This document shows positions 31,579-43,476 of a stretch of 64,000 nucleotides of DNA, one piece after another; positions within the stretch are counted from its first letter, which is position 1; each line of letters opens with the position of its first letter. The notes beneath the pieces were generated by a model, which worked only from the letters and a program-made list of their open reading frames with translations, ran no database searches and was not told the origin of the DNA. Source of the stretch: Isoetes taiwanensis (taxonomy: Eukaryota; Streptophyta; Lycopodiopsida; Isoetales; Isoetaceae). A program made the position numbers and the translations under genes. The stretch covers positions 1,589,736-1,653,735 of the forward strand of contig JAJEKV010000128.1 in the NCBI GenBank assembly GCA_021234155.1. Reading direction: 5' to 3'.

Positions 31579-33849
31579 GTAATGTGTCCCCTCGGTGCAC
31601 CCTACTACTAAAAATAGGTAGAAATGGCACAAAGTGATTTATCCTCCGCTTTTACGGGCATAAACTTCTTTTTGTGCCATTTATGACGCGTTTGTGCTCC
31701 CCCAAATGGCATAAAAGTGACGCTTTTTATGCAGGTAAAAGGAGGTTCCATATACCGAACCAAGTGTCATATTGTCCTTATCCTAAATGCATCAGAGAGG
31801 AATATATACCAAAACACTATGTTGATCATATGCAAAAACCACCAATAATTATCTCCTATACCAATATGTTGAAAAACGCTGTTAAATATCAAAATTGATC
31901 TGTCTAATGCCCTATCGATGTCTATCCCTTCCAAAATTGTACTTCAAAAGTTAAAGACCTTGAAAAGGGCAACCTTGCTCATTCCACACCATCGTAGTCA
32001 GAGATTCTGTAATTTACTATAGAAATGTCTCCTCCGTGTTTCACTAAGTGATCACAATCCTATGAAACCCAATTATTTTGCGAACCCCATAATAAATGCC
32101 CCTCTAAAATCATACACAGTTTAGAAATCTCAACTGTAGCAATCTAAATTTAGAGCCCTAAAGCTACAAATAATAGAAATAGAAGCAACAATAGAATGTG
32201 TTATTTACCAGATGTATCTACGCTCCAAACAGTTGCACATAAAGCCTGCTTTAAGACACCTGCATGTTAGAAAAACACACATTAGAAACAAAGCAGAAGG
32301 ATGATTAAGTACAAAAATCTCATGTTCTTTGCAAACTACTACATATTGATGGTGTCAGAGGTTCTGGTCCCTCTATGATTATCAGCACTTTAAAAATACA
32401 ATTTTAACTTTGATTGACATCTAATTAAGCTATATAATTGATTCATTTTACTTCAACAACCTTAAAATGTGAAAACCTGCATCAATGTAGTGAATCCTCT
32501 AAACAGGAGCCCAAAAGTGGATATATAGAGCATATCATTGAGCTACAGCCTCGTGCTTCCTTTTGTATGCAGAGAAATATAGTTCTTAAGGTATTTTCCT
32601 TTCCGTCAATACCCAAATATGAGGCTTTTTTCCACATATGATAGAACAAACTTTGCTTTGTGGGACCTGCGTGTTAGAAGAATACACTTTAAAAAATAGA
32701 GTGAATAACACATTTTTGAAGTTATCAGAGGTCTAGACAACTTGATCCAAGAAAGGGAGCATGTTATGAAATGTTGAACTTGACCCAATGTTGTCAAACA
32801 GGTCCAAGGTCTATATTTGAATCTATATTTGAAAGGGTTAACATTTCAAAATGAGTTATGATATAACAAAGCACCTGTATTTTCCATTTGTCCTTGTAAC
32901 CATCCATATATAGAAAAAAGAACTAAAAATGATATGTTATTTCATTTCGTGTAAGCCTATTCGTCTCTGCAACTCATACAGATGTAAGCCTATTTAAGCC
33001 ACTACATTCTCAAGCTGTTGAGCATGAATAAATGGATTTACCAGTTTATGTAGCAAAAGCCATGCTTGCTACTTAGTTCCTAGTGTAAATAGAGGTCAAC
33101 TGACCTAACCTGCTAGGATTTCACATGCAAGAGTATATCTTCCATGAATTGGAGGCATCACCACTCGCACAAAAATGCCTAGTTGTTTATTTCTAGCTTC
33201 TTATGTCTTGCTTGATTGTGGTCTAGTGTGGATATTTGAGAACCTATCTTAGGACTACGCTACCAAACATAGCAAATTGTCTCTAAATATCAGATCTAAA
33301 TTTATGGGACTGCACTTTGCAAAACAAAGCACCATCTCTAGAAATGTACTAAAAAAAGTAGTTAACAAATGGTAAGAAATGGAAGGAATATAGATACCTC
33401 AGAGGAATCAAACATGCAATAAACTTAGTTTCATGCAATAAACTCGTTATGACCAGCTCATGTCTAGTTGCTAAGAAACAAATGGTTAGAAGCAAAGGGA
33501 ATATAGATACACCAGAGGAATCAAACATGCAACAGACTTTGTAGTTTCATGCTAAGTTACAACCAAGAATAAGCATACCGCTAAACATAGAATCCCCACC
33601 AAGCATAATTCTAGATGTAGAAATGGGCTACAAAGGCATTGTCAAAATAACCCTTGAGTTGCTACCCATGGAGGGTTGCCCTTCAATTTCTTCAGGGGGA
33701 AGTGGCTAAATCAAACCGTGAACTCATGTTTTCACAATCTATATTTAAATGAAATCAGTTTGTAGGTCCCCTGCATTCATGTACAAGCACGTCCACAAGT
33801 GCCCCTCGATTGAATTGTGTATGCAACTGAATTAATGTTGTAGAAATGT
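31579..33849. other. AT-rich, no gene recognised
   Basis: A short stretch at 31,640-31,740 has imperfect inverted words (GGCACAAA...TTTGTGCC). 33,386-33,440 and 33,499-33,552 repeat the words GAATATAGATAC and GAGGAATCAAACATGCAA. Nothing else stands out. Confidence 0.4.
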
Positions 33850-34171
33850 ATTATCCACAACAGAAGTCATGCAGTCTCATAGATCGGACAAACAACAATG
33901 AGATTTAAAAGTAATACTGGAATCAAAAGATTGTTCATAAGCCCACAGAGTTTAAGTTTACCTGCAATCATGTTTTGTTGTGAAATTTTAATTGCTAGCT
34001 CGTGACATAGAATTACCAAGACAGGCCTTCTGCAAGCCTTCCAAACTGAGCTCCAAGTTACTAAATAGTAAAAAATTGTAAAACTTTACAAACCCACCAA
34101 TTCTTTGCATCATCCACTATAGCTGAACCGGAAGCACATAAATCTGAAGCCCCTATGTCAAGCAAATGCAA
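33850..34171 (-). repeat. 322-bp direct repeat, downstream copy
   Basis: Matches 41,223-41,543 with two substitutions and one single-base length difference. On the minus strand it contains an exon-like end, GASDLCASGSAIVDDAKNWW followed by a GTTTGTAAAG splice donor, and intron sequence. Similarity stops exactly where the LINE fragment begins. With its partner it brackets the reverse transcriptase gene. Confidence 0.9.
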
Positions 34172-34849
34172 GCCTCATCATAAAGCAGTCTGGCGATGGG
34201 TATGGAATAAATTGCTTCATCCTAAGATATCTATTTTATGGTGGCAGATCACCATAGATGCGTCTTGTGTAAACATTGTTGTTCATCGATTTCGGCCCAG
34301 AAGTCTCGTGGATCTCGCCTCTTGCACGCCAGAGGGATGAGACAATTGAAACCGCTTTTCTTGTGTCACCATATTCGACTTGTTTGGCAAAGGGCTTTCG
34401 AAGTCTTTTCCATTGTGACTTGAATAGTCAAGAGGTCCTATTGTCGGGCCTATCCTAGTTCTTGGGACAAGTTGGCAAAAAGGGCTTTCACTTAGCATCC
34501 GCTTGGATCATCCGGTCCATCCGAAGAGACCCAATCTCTTCATCTTCAAGGGACAGCTCTTTTCGATATCTGCTAGTAGCTTAGCGATGCGTGAGCCATA
34601 TTGTGAAGGCGTAAAAGTGTTCTTCCTTAAAGGATGACGCCAAAAGTGTCATTTGGGAGCAATATCTTGATTCACACCTACTCACAGCAAACAGTTGTGC
34701 TCATGGTGATCTGTGTTCTCTGCTTTTCTATGTTATGTATGTGGTGGGTAGTGTTGCTCTAGTGGATATCTTCTCCACTCGGTTTTGAGTCCCCCATGTA
34801 CTCTTTGTATTCTTTTGAGTAATAAAGTTCCACGTTCATCAAAAAAAAA
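34172..34849 (+). mobile_element. 5'-truncated LINE 3' end with poly(A)
   Basis: Translation of the first 250 bp gives VWRWVWNKLLHPKISILWW, then Cys-rich text and QRDETIETAFL...PYSTCLA across frames. This is the zf-RVT (reverse-transcriptase zinc-binding) domain typical of the C-terminus of plant L1-type LINE ORF2. It is followed by a 3' UTR and a poly(A) tract (34,840-34,850) after AATAAAG. No clear target-site duplication was found. It is inserted at the edge of the 322-bp repeat. Confidence 0.7.
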
Positions 34850-35063
34850 AATCTAGAGACTTAAGACTATATGATCAAATAATGAAAATTCCTGCTGAAT
34901 CTTCTATGTCATACAACCTTAGGCATAAGCAGTCATATAAGCCTGTTTACTTATAGGATCCCATGTTATCATAAAAACATTCAGTAACATTATATTCTGT
35001 CTAGAATTTCACAAGAAGGAAATCAACTAATTGCACCAATGCAAACAAGAAATCCAAGATAAC

Positions 35064-35357
35064 CTGATTATTTGACGCTCCGGGGGGAATCCCTTTGTGT
35101 TGTGCAGCAGATCCGGTATCATGAATGGGCTCACTCCTTTTATTGCTATCATTTCCACTGATCTTTACATCTTGTGCAGGTTTCCCAGCAGCCAGACTGC
35201 CACCATCCTTATCCTTAGCAATAATATCCAAATCAGACTTGGGCTCATCCACAATCACCACAGGTGGAGGACATTTAGCAGCTCTACGAAATTCCCACAT
35301 CTTCTTTCTCTTGGGAGCTAGGCTGGCCTCACATTCTAATTTTCTCCTGGTTGCCAT
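35064..35357 (-). CDS. First coding exon of an unknown gene
   Basis: ATG 35357 (MATRRKLECEASLAPKRKKM; an alternative start MGRKKGDLN lies upstream at 35,384). The exon is basic at the front, then PPPVVIVDEPKSDLDI and a disordered K/D/S-rich stretch, and ends with a consensus donor CAG/GTTATC at 35,064. The next exon on this strand could be the one in the 322-bp repeat at 34.1 kb, with the LINE fragment in the intron between. Product unknown; it may be a nuclear protein by composition. Confidence 0.4.
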
Positions 35358-35464
35358 ATTTAAATCTCCCTTCTTCCTACCCATGCTATGAGACAGGATA
35401 ACCCTCAGGCAGCATGATTTCGGCACAGGCCTATGCATTGTGAATCTGATCACCACTATTTAGC

Positions 35465-36243
35465 AAGGTTCGTGTTGCTCAGCCGTGTCCTTAAGCAATC
35501 ATAAAACTTGTACCTGTAAATTTCAAGAAAAAGAAATACCATCCAAAATTCCAGCAATAGCATGTGACGGATTGAGGTACAGCTTCCACAAACCACGCCC
35601 AGCACACGGTCGGACCATATGGTTATCTCTGTAACCCTAAACCTCCTGTATCTGAACCCAATGACAGTATTTTTCCAAATATTGTATTATAGTAATGTTT
35701 AACTCTTGTGTAGACAAAAACTATGAAGTGGAATACCTTGACCCCAAGGTATAAAAGCTATAGCTCAGTAAAATGTACAACAATCCATAAAACCAGTCAT
35801 ATAATAAAAAAAACCTACCTCCGACCTTTGCTCGGGGGGCAATTGCTAGTTATGCCTGAATAGAGCATAGATAACAGCAATGCATACAACAAGGAGTGCA
35901 GGGCCTTGCTGTAGCCAAGGCCCTACCCTCACAATGCTGTTTATTTTTTATCAGCACAAAATTATTGCCCTTATATCATTCTTTTAAGGGCATGTATCAT
36001 CCCTCATTGTGCTTATACGCTTGGACTGTGAAACTGTTCACCCTGTAAGTACATCAGGACTGTTTTGCAGACCTCATTCCTGCCAAACCCATTCATAACA
36101 AAATTGTTAATCAGGTTACATATATCTTTAGCAGCACATTCAAAGTCTGAGTGCGCATACACATATGGAAGAATTTGTGATATTATGACTTTTAAAGCAT
36201 GCCAGTATAGTCTACAACTATCCGCTTTTATAAATTTGTAAAC
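35465..36243. other. Spacer 3' of the reverse transcriptase gene; no GIY-YIG domain seen
   Basis: Both strands were read for a GIY-YIG endonuclease, which Penelope-like elements often carry after the RT. None is visible before the upstream exon at 35.36 kb. Confidence 0.5.
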
Positions 36244-39200
36244 CTAAAAGGGTAGTTTATTTCTCTTGTCATATCTTGAGATACTGAAGAGTCCACGATT
36301 TCTGTCAGAAACCTGTATGCACACATTGAGAAAATTAATGGAGCACCCATGTTTACCATCCCCATTTATCACGTATTCAGTTTCATCTTTTATACCAAGA
36401 TGTAGCATGTTATAAATCATGCAATCTGCTTCGGGGTCAAAGTACTCATCAATGCAACCAGCATTTAGAATGCTAAGATCATCAATATATCTAGCAGCAC
36501 ACTCAAACTTCTTAATGTCTTTAAATCTGCCATTGTGTGCAAGTTTCAGCATAAACCTAAGTTCGTGCCATGCAAGGTATAGATTACACCAAGCAGGGCT
36601 ACAAGAAAATCCCATAGGGATACCTCTCCTCTGCTGCCATGTTTCGTTTCCTGATTGTAAAAAACAATGTGATAATAACCAACTGTTGACAGCTTTAAAC
36701 TTATCTTTTTCCACTATTGACCAGCAAGTTTTGTTTAAGTCTCTTTTTACATGTCTTTCCCACTTTATTTCAAAGCCACCAGCTTTCTCCTTTATAAGCA
36801 TGTGCATAAGCTGTTGATCCTTTCTTATGTGTTCCCAGGCTAGTTCGATTACATCATTCATAATTTCAATAATACCATCATCTCCAAAAATTGGTATATT
36901 CTCATAGCATTTTGTTATATCGGCTGCGAATACACTGCTGATCTTGTAGGGTAGATTAAGAACTACCTCATAAGCAGAACTTACCATCCAAGAGGCATTG
37001 ATCTTAATTCTGTTAAATAACTCAGAGGGGCTTGTTTGTCTAAGGCATAACCGGAGGCCAAATCTGATAATATTATTCAAGATAGCAAGAACTCCATTGA
37101 GCCACGCTTGAGAAGATGGTACTACTAGCATTTGTTAACCATCTATATTCAGCCTTATGCGCCTTATAACTGGCCATAAGATAAGGCAATTTACCAACCA
37201 TGTCTTGTTCCAACCCTATGGCTTGTTGTATGTATTGTCTGCATTCCTCCAATATTTGATCAGGAGGGCATTGTGTAGACCTAAAATCAGGCCCACTTAG
37301 CCTTGCAATTGCCATCTCATGTATATGTTTCTGGCATATGAAACATGGGTTATTATTGGCTTTGTCCAACCCTGAAATGAAAAAGTTCTGTGTTAACCAT
37401 TCTACATTCTTATTCACTTGTAGGTCATCCCATAAAAATCTTTTATTGGATAGTCCTTCCTTCACCTGTATTATTTCCATGTGTGCGAACTGCAATAGCA
37501 TTTCAGTAATGTTTGTAATGTCAATATCATTGAGATCCATAGTCTCAAACTTGTGTACATCCCAAAATTGTTGGCACAACCTTAGGAATTCCTCCCTAAA
37601 TTTCTGTATGCTAAGGCTGCAATCTGGTATATGGTTTAATCCTTTGGCGAATGCCTTTCTCAACTTAATACAGTGGACAATTCCCAAGTCTGTGGTTCTT
37701 ACATGCCCGATTCTAGAGTCTATGAATTTAGCCAGGTTGGGATTTGAGCAAGGGCACTTAACATCCTTTTCTTCAGCAAAAACAGAAAAAGGTCTATATA
37801 CTTTGTCTTTTAATTGTTCAACATATCTCCATGCAAAAATGGTGCTATCAGCCAATTCCTTGCCTTTTTCTTGCAAAGTCTCCTCTAAAATCAGACTAAA
37901 AATCTTCCTGATATCTATCTTATCCAAAGCTTTGGAAATAAAAGTGGAATGTACTATTTTTCTATCATTTGCAACTTTATTATTAATCAGGTGTCTTTTC
38001 CCACTAGCATCTTTGGTAATAGTTCTGTTATGCACCTACACAATACAATGGATTAGTATCATCCTTTAAAACAGAAATAATCAACGCATCAAACAAACCA
38101 GATGATTTAAGAAGCAATAATGAAAGGATCAGCAAAAGCTGTTTATGACAAATGTCTTATACTACAAAGTAGTATATTATTATTGGGAATCAGGAACAAC
38201 TTCAATATCAGCTGGAGTATTTTCATCAAGCCATGGAATAATTTAAGGGCTAAACTTAGCTATTTGGCGATTTTTTAGTACATTTTCAAAAAAAATTGGC
38301 TAAAGTAAATGGAAAAAGTTCGGAAAAAAAATAATAATTTTAGCTTAACTTTTTTCGGGACTGCACCAACCATGGAGCTCTTTAGCCAAACGCTAGAAAG
38401 TAAGTGATAATATTATTACCACCATTAGGTATTGTACCAATGTACTGCCTGCCAGCAAGTACTTCTTCATTTTGCATATTATGCCTTTTGGTTAAAGCTG
38501 GGTCAACAGTGACCCTTGGAGCCAATTTAGCTGTAAATTTGGGTACAGGTTTACTGTACTTGGCTTTAAACAAATTCTGTTTCTTGGAGCCCTGGTTTTT
38601 TCCACTGTGCTCAGCATTTTCCAGCAACAAAGAGATAGGTTTAATTGTTTTCTCAATAATATCTGCCATTCTGCTATTACCATACATATTCCTCAGATTA
38701 GCATTAGAATCTTCAGCAAACTTTAAAGTCATATTTATCATGACTTTACGAACTTCAAGGTATGAAATGTATCCATTAACAGCAGGCTTCAGTACCTTAT
38801 TTAAAAGTTTTGAAATTGCCACCATCTTCATAATTGGAGTAGAATCTTCATAAACATTATCCAAATGGTTTAATAAAAACCATATGCCCTGATCTAGCCA
38901 AATAATTCCACAGTGGCAGTTAGAGTTCTTATTCTTGAAGCACTTGCATTTAAAATAGGGGCAGTGAGTGCGCCACATCCGTTTGAGAAAGAAATCATCT
39001 CTAGTCTCATTAGGGAAAGCCATATGGCCTTTTTGGCAAACCTGAATAGCAGGATCTTTAATGCATACTTCATCAAAGAAGGACATATCAAAGTTAAGAT
39101 CTGGATTAATATAAGAAAAACTTTTTTCAAGTTTGGTGGCTGAACTCTTAGCCCGTGCAATCTCTTCCTTGTTTATACCGGCCAATGCAATCCAAGTTTC

Positions 39201-39891
39201 CAAGTTGATAGGAGCTAGAGCGCCAAAATTTTGGCTCTTCCATATGGCATGATCATATGCAGCAGCAAGCCCTTCCACAGATTGTTCATTAATAATAGGA
39301 AAACAAGACGAATTTCCTAATGTAAGATTAGGGACCTTCTCATGCTCAGTACCACTGCAGTTCAATGTTGGATGTGTCTTGATTGGCAGCTTGGCCATTG
39401 AAGAGTTCAGGCTCTGCCAAATCCTTATCAGAGAATAAGCAAATATCTTCCTCATTGGAAGGAGTGTCAGCATCATCATTATTTGGACCAAATGAAGGAT
39501 AGATTTCATTACCTTCTTCTAGGGCAGCAAGGCCAATCATGAAGTTTCAGGCAATATCATCCTCTTGGCAAGTTCTTTGGTAGAGAATATTGTCCAAATC
39601 ATTATAGACTTCCAGAATTGCCTCTTTACATTTGTTGTATTCAAAATTAATCTTCTTCATAGTGTGGAGCAGTTTAAACCAACCATTGAAGCCTAAAAAT
39701 GTGATAGGTGATCTTAATTTGTCCACCAAGTTGGTCTCTTTGAATGTAATGTATTCATGGATTTCCTTGCTCCTGATACAGGCCACAATGGTCTGCACAG
39801 CCAGATTTGGGTTTTCAATCCCACATTCATGATACTTGAGTAAAATGAGCTCTTTGATCCAATAGTTATTATCATCAACTCTGACCTCAGC
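36244..39891 (-). CDS. Penelope-like/TERT-type reverse transcriptase gene, spliced and damaged
   Basis: Two main exons on the minus strand. Exon A (about 38,420-39,891) follows an acceptor ACTATAG at 39,892 and encodes VDDNNYWIKELILLKYHECG, an acidic linker, a Cys cluster (CPYFKCKCFKNKNSNCHC) and a helical part. Exon B (36,244-38,035) starts after TGTAG. It has CPCSNPNLAKF, FAKGLNHIPDC, a zinc-knuckle-like CFICQKHIHEMA, then RT motifs in order: LPYLMASYKAHK with RWLTNAS (motif 1), FAADITKCYENIP (motif A), a long insert, QRRGIPMGFSCSPAWCN (motif B), ARYIDDLSILN (motif C) and GCSINFLNVCI (motif D/E), with the stop at 36,244. The K-x-H-K before motif A and NIP after its Asp are typical of Penelope-like and related cellular RTs. 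Damage: an in-frame TGA at 39,547, a shift near 39,360 and a shift near 37,105. There is no GIY-YIG domain. It may be a mobile element or a domesticated (rvt-like) gene. Confidence 0.75.
38232..38402. mobile_element. MITE in the intron of the reverse transcriptase gene, copy 2
   Basis: Shares GGCTAAAGTAAATGGAAAAA with 6.95 kb, and ATGGAATAATTT, AATAATTTTAGCTTAAC and GCTAGAAAGTA-type words with 62.2 kb. It ends within 20 bp of the exon A donor, so it may have altered the splice site; no donor in the right phase is obvious there. Confidence 0.6.
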
Positions 39892-41222
39892 CTATAGTCA
39901 TAAGCAAATGCGTTAGAAGATATTTTGTTCCTGTAGTATTAGTCCTAATCCTGGTTTCTAGTATAACTAGAAAACTGAGTTTAACAAAAAAAACCCCAAA
40001 TCTGAAACCAGACTTCCAAACTTAATATTTCCCTTTGAAAATACTAAGTCTGCCTTTAGCAGTCCTAGACAAAATGACAGGAACATTTTACTAGGCCAAG
40101 AAAAGGACATTAAATAATCTTAACCATTATACACTTTATTTTGAAAATCATTCATTCAAACTTATTAAAAATTCATAAAGTTACATAAGAGTAGACAGTA
40201 AAACACTGTTTTCATAAATAAACATCTATAAGAACAAAGGACAGTAATGTAACCCATAAATGAGTTCCAGATATAGATCTTGTTATCCCATAGGAATAAT
40301 CTTACTTGAAGTCTTGTATTGCTTGAACCATCAGCTTAGACAAATAGATACATCAAAGCATGGAGCAAGAAACCTTGTTACCTGCAGTAAACCAGCCAAA
40401 CATTAGCCTAAGAAGGGTACTGACAGGTAAGCATTAGGTTTCTTGGGTTATCCCCTTCACCATGTTTATGAAAGATGTACCATAGCAAAAAAGCATGTCA
40501 AAGCACATTAAAGGTTAGAGCATAGAAACATAATAGTAGCAGCTCCAATAATAACCCTGTTTTTAAGCTGGAGTAAATCAGTTCCATAATCTTATTTCAA
40601 AGGCAACCAGACTTTAACATTTAGCTCAAAATTATACTTAAATCACGGTATTTCCTACTTAAATGTAGCCAGTATATTGAAGATCATCCACATATTAATA
40701 TACATACACTAGAGATCTGGAAACAACAATAGATTTTGAGCCTCCATAAGAATTATCAATGATGCTAGTAAATAACTTATTAAGCTAACATCATATCTTA
40801 ATATTTTGTACACACCAGAGCAAATCCAGCAAGTAGATCCCAAATAGACAGTTATTGTGGTAGAGAAAACATCAGATCTATTATAGCACCCAAACACATC
40901 CGAAAATGCTACCTAAATGTAAGCTTATATCAACCAGCACATAAAATGAACATGCTCAGCTCTCCTAAGGGAGGTAAACTTAACCACAATAGACCTGGTT
41001 CATTTAGCATAATAGCAATAATAACGTAGAGTACAAACAGTAGAGAACATAGAAACATATTTAATTGTTTAATATCTTAATCTGTCATAACCAGATGTTC
41101 CTTCTAAACTATTGGCCGGTGGATCATACTCCAAATCCTACACGAATACAACGCCAAATACAGCTGTGTCATATATCTTCCATGCTTATCCCTGGAACAA
41201 ATTGAAGTGAGTGACTATTTCC
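39892..41222. other. AT-rich, no coding exon recognised
   Basis: Upstream of the known RT exons on the minus strand; 5' exons or a promoter could be here, but no protein-like frame is convincing. Confidence 0.4.
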
Positions 41223-41543
41223 ATTATCCACAACAGAAGTCATGCAGTCTCATAGATCGGACAAACAACAATGAGATTTAAAAGTAATACTGGAATCAAA
41301 AGATTGTTCATAAGCCCACAGAGTTTAAGTTTACCTGCAATCATGTTTTGTTGTGAAATTTTAATTGCTAGCTCGTGACATAGAATTACTAAGACAGGCC
41401 TTCTGCAAGCCTTCCAAACTGAGCTCCAAGTTACTAAATAGTAAAAAATTGTAAACTTTACAAACCCACCAATTCTTTGCATCATCCACTATAGCTGAAC
41501 CGGAAGCACATAAATCTGAAGCCCCTATGTTAAGCAAATGCAA
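41223..41543 (-). repeat. 322-bp direct repeat, upstream copy
   Basis: Partner of 33,850-34,171, with only three differences. Here the exon-like part continues upstream without the LINE fragment (KLPLHLLNIGASDLCASG). Relative to the reverse transcriptase gene this copy is upstream. Confidence 0.9.
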
Positions 41544-41620
41544 AGGCAATTTCAAATCTGTGAGTTGAATCCATCTTACAGAAAGGGAGGATGTTTTGCA
41601 TCACTGGCACATAGCAAAGA

Positions 41621-41935
41621 TCAAGAATTATCGGCTACATAACCAGGAAAATATGTATTAACCTCACCAGGAAAATATGTATTAACCTCAGACTCATCAT
41701 AGAGATGGACGGAATAGTCAAGAAGGTGAAGCCCCCGAATTTGTTCCTTGTCATGCATGTGGACAAAATCCCCTGCTGTTGCATGTAGGAGAAATCTACA
41801 AATGGATGCCCTAGTAACACAATTGCTGCTCATGCTCAAAAAACGGATCTGGAATCTCGATAGACAAATCAAGGCTTCTTTTGTTCGCCTCCCATCCCAA
41901 CAGTTTCTTTGGCCTTCTGAAGAACTGCAGGACAC
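41621..41935 (-). pseudogene. Unknown reading region with an 8-residue tandem repeat
   Basis: Minus strand: DFVHMHDKEQIRGLHLLDYS, then EVNTYFPG twice in tandem (24-bp units at 41,642-41,689), and a stop soon after. The front part changes frame near 41,820. It leads toward the exon in the 322-bp repeat. Its left edge is overlain by the TIR element starting at about 41,937. Family unknown. Confidence 0.35.
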
Positions 41936-41936
41936 G

Positions 41937-42200
41937 GGGGGTTACGTAGGGCAGCGAGAGCCCTAAAAAATTTACAATACATGTACAAAATTAACACCAT
42001 TAAGTATATTCTTTCAAACCTTATAGTATTTTGCAAACCTTAATATACAGTATACAAAAACTTGTACATGCATATCCCACAAACGAGGATCGCTATGTAC
42101 GGTCCAGATCTTGGAATAAAGGGCAAATATGCCCATCCGACAGCTCTCGTTGCCTGGAGTAACCCCCCGTGTGAATATGCACCCAAATCAAAGGGGGTTT
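41937..42200 (-). mobile_element. TIR element, copy 1 (inner part inverted relative to copy 2)
   Basis: The right end has GTGAATATGCACCCAAATCAAAG, the inverse of TTTGGGTGCATATTCAC. The left end starts at ACGGGGGGTTACGTAGGGC and lacks the outer TTTGGGTGC part. The interior (TTACAATACATGTACAAAAT, CCCACAAACGAGGATCGC, CATCCGACAGCTCTCG) matches 59,618-59,884 in reverse complement, while the sequence to the right (AATTTAAAT, GCAATGGTTTGTGTTAAT) matches the right flank of copy 2 directly. Confidence 0.75.
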
Positions 42201-42439
42201 AATTAATTTAAATATGTCAAATGCAATGGTTTGTGTTAATAATGTTAATGGTAGTTTTATATTACAAAAAGTATGCAAGGATTTTCAAAATATGGGGTCA
42301 TTGGAGTCTTCAGGAGGCATGTTCAACATCTGCTTTTGTACCTAGAGTGGAGCACTGAAAACATAATAGGCTGAGACAAGGTAGTTACAGAGACAGTAAC
42401 CCAACACTTCAAATGTCTCCTACTACAAACATGCATCGG

Positions 42440-42680
42440 TGATATGTAGCCCTGAAATGGTCTCTTCAATTGTATGGGAAGTCAAGTCGTCTAATGCTGG
42501 ACATAAAAATTTCTGTAAGGAAGTCTCCTCTTCCTACCCCTTGAAAGGCATAACAGGAAGAATTATGTGTGGAGGGTTTGGAAACCATTTGTATAGGCCA
42601 TCATCTACCAAGAAAATGATGCCATGGTATGTAGGAAAACCCTCAAGTACGACCTTCAACTCCTTGAAATGAAGCTGCTT
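42440..42680 (-). CDS. Probable internal exon of an unknown gene
   Basis: Minus strand: HFKELKVVLEGFPTYHGII, FLVDDGLYKWFPNPP and HIILPVMPFKG, then a possible donor GG/GTAGGAAG near 42,540. The composition is convincingly protein-like. It may be an upstream exon of the gene whose exons lie at 41.5-41.9 kb. No family recognised. Confidence 0.35.
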
Positions 42681-43169
42681 GACTGTATTTTTCGATGGTC
42701 ACATATATAGCACTGTTCTTGACTATAAATCTTTAGGAACCTAATATGCTTACTTTAAAGATTAGTAAAAATGTGAGATTTGAGGCAGCAAACTAGATAC
42801 ATATTTTTTTGAATTGCAAATTTACATAGGGACAACTATTGAACTAATTATATCTATTGCTTCACATGCATCAAGAACCAAGGACGTATATAGAACGATC
42901 CATTGATCCTTAAAAATACTTCAAATATAAGAGAAAGCAAAACCATTGCAAAGACAAACTTTACACACAATAATCAGTTGAAAATAGTCTAGTAAATGTC
43001 CACAATGAGACTTGAACCGACAAAGTAGCCCTCAAGAAAGGTTGTAGAAAACTTTATTGAAGATCATTGCATATCAAGGAAGCCCGCAATCTGATTAAAA
43101 TTATAACTGATAAAGAAAACCTCCAAAATAAAAAAGGCTGGTCACGCGTGCCACACAAAACAATAAACA

Positions 43170-43200
43170 CTAGAAACGTGTGCCCGACGATGCCGGGCAT
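43170..43200 (-). mobile_element. Helitron-like 3' terminus
   Basis: On the minus strand a GC-rich hairpin (TGCCCGGCATCGTCGGGCA) is followed seven bases later by CTAG and then T. Helitron 3' ends have a short hairpin, then CTRR, and insert 5' of a T, and all three features are met. A second end of the same design is at 62,652-62,680. The matching 5' TC end was not located. Confidence 0.6.
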
Positions 43201-43476
43201 TAGTTACAGGTAAGTGGAATAGATGCAATGGTGTTTATAGATGTTCTAGGTGTTCCATAGGTGGACCACTTTGTGCGAAGATATGAAGGTATTTTACTCA
43301 CATGAAAGATACAAACCATTAAAGAAACTAACAAACATGTATGCTTCCAATCCAAGTTGTTCATCGATTTCGGCCTTTTTACATCCTATGTGCTTATAAC
43401 AGGCAAAAATGATATAAAGGTGCTCTGATATAAAGGTGCTCTTACTAAGTCCCAACAGTTATCCAGACGCCAGAAT

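Noticed and set aside
35001-35456. GIY-YIG endonuclease downstream of the RT
   Set aside because: The frame is basic/disordered, lacks GIY and YIG motifs and ends at a splice donor.
36244-39891. Group II intron or LTR-type reverse transcriptase
   Set aside because: The RT motifs (K-x-H-K, NIP after motif A, GIPMG, YIDD) fit the Penelope/TERT side; there is no maturase X domain, RNase H, integrase or intron RNA domain V.
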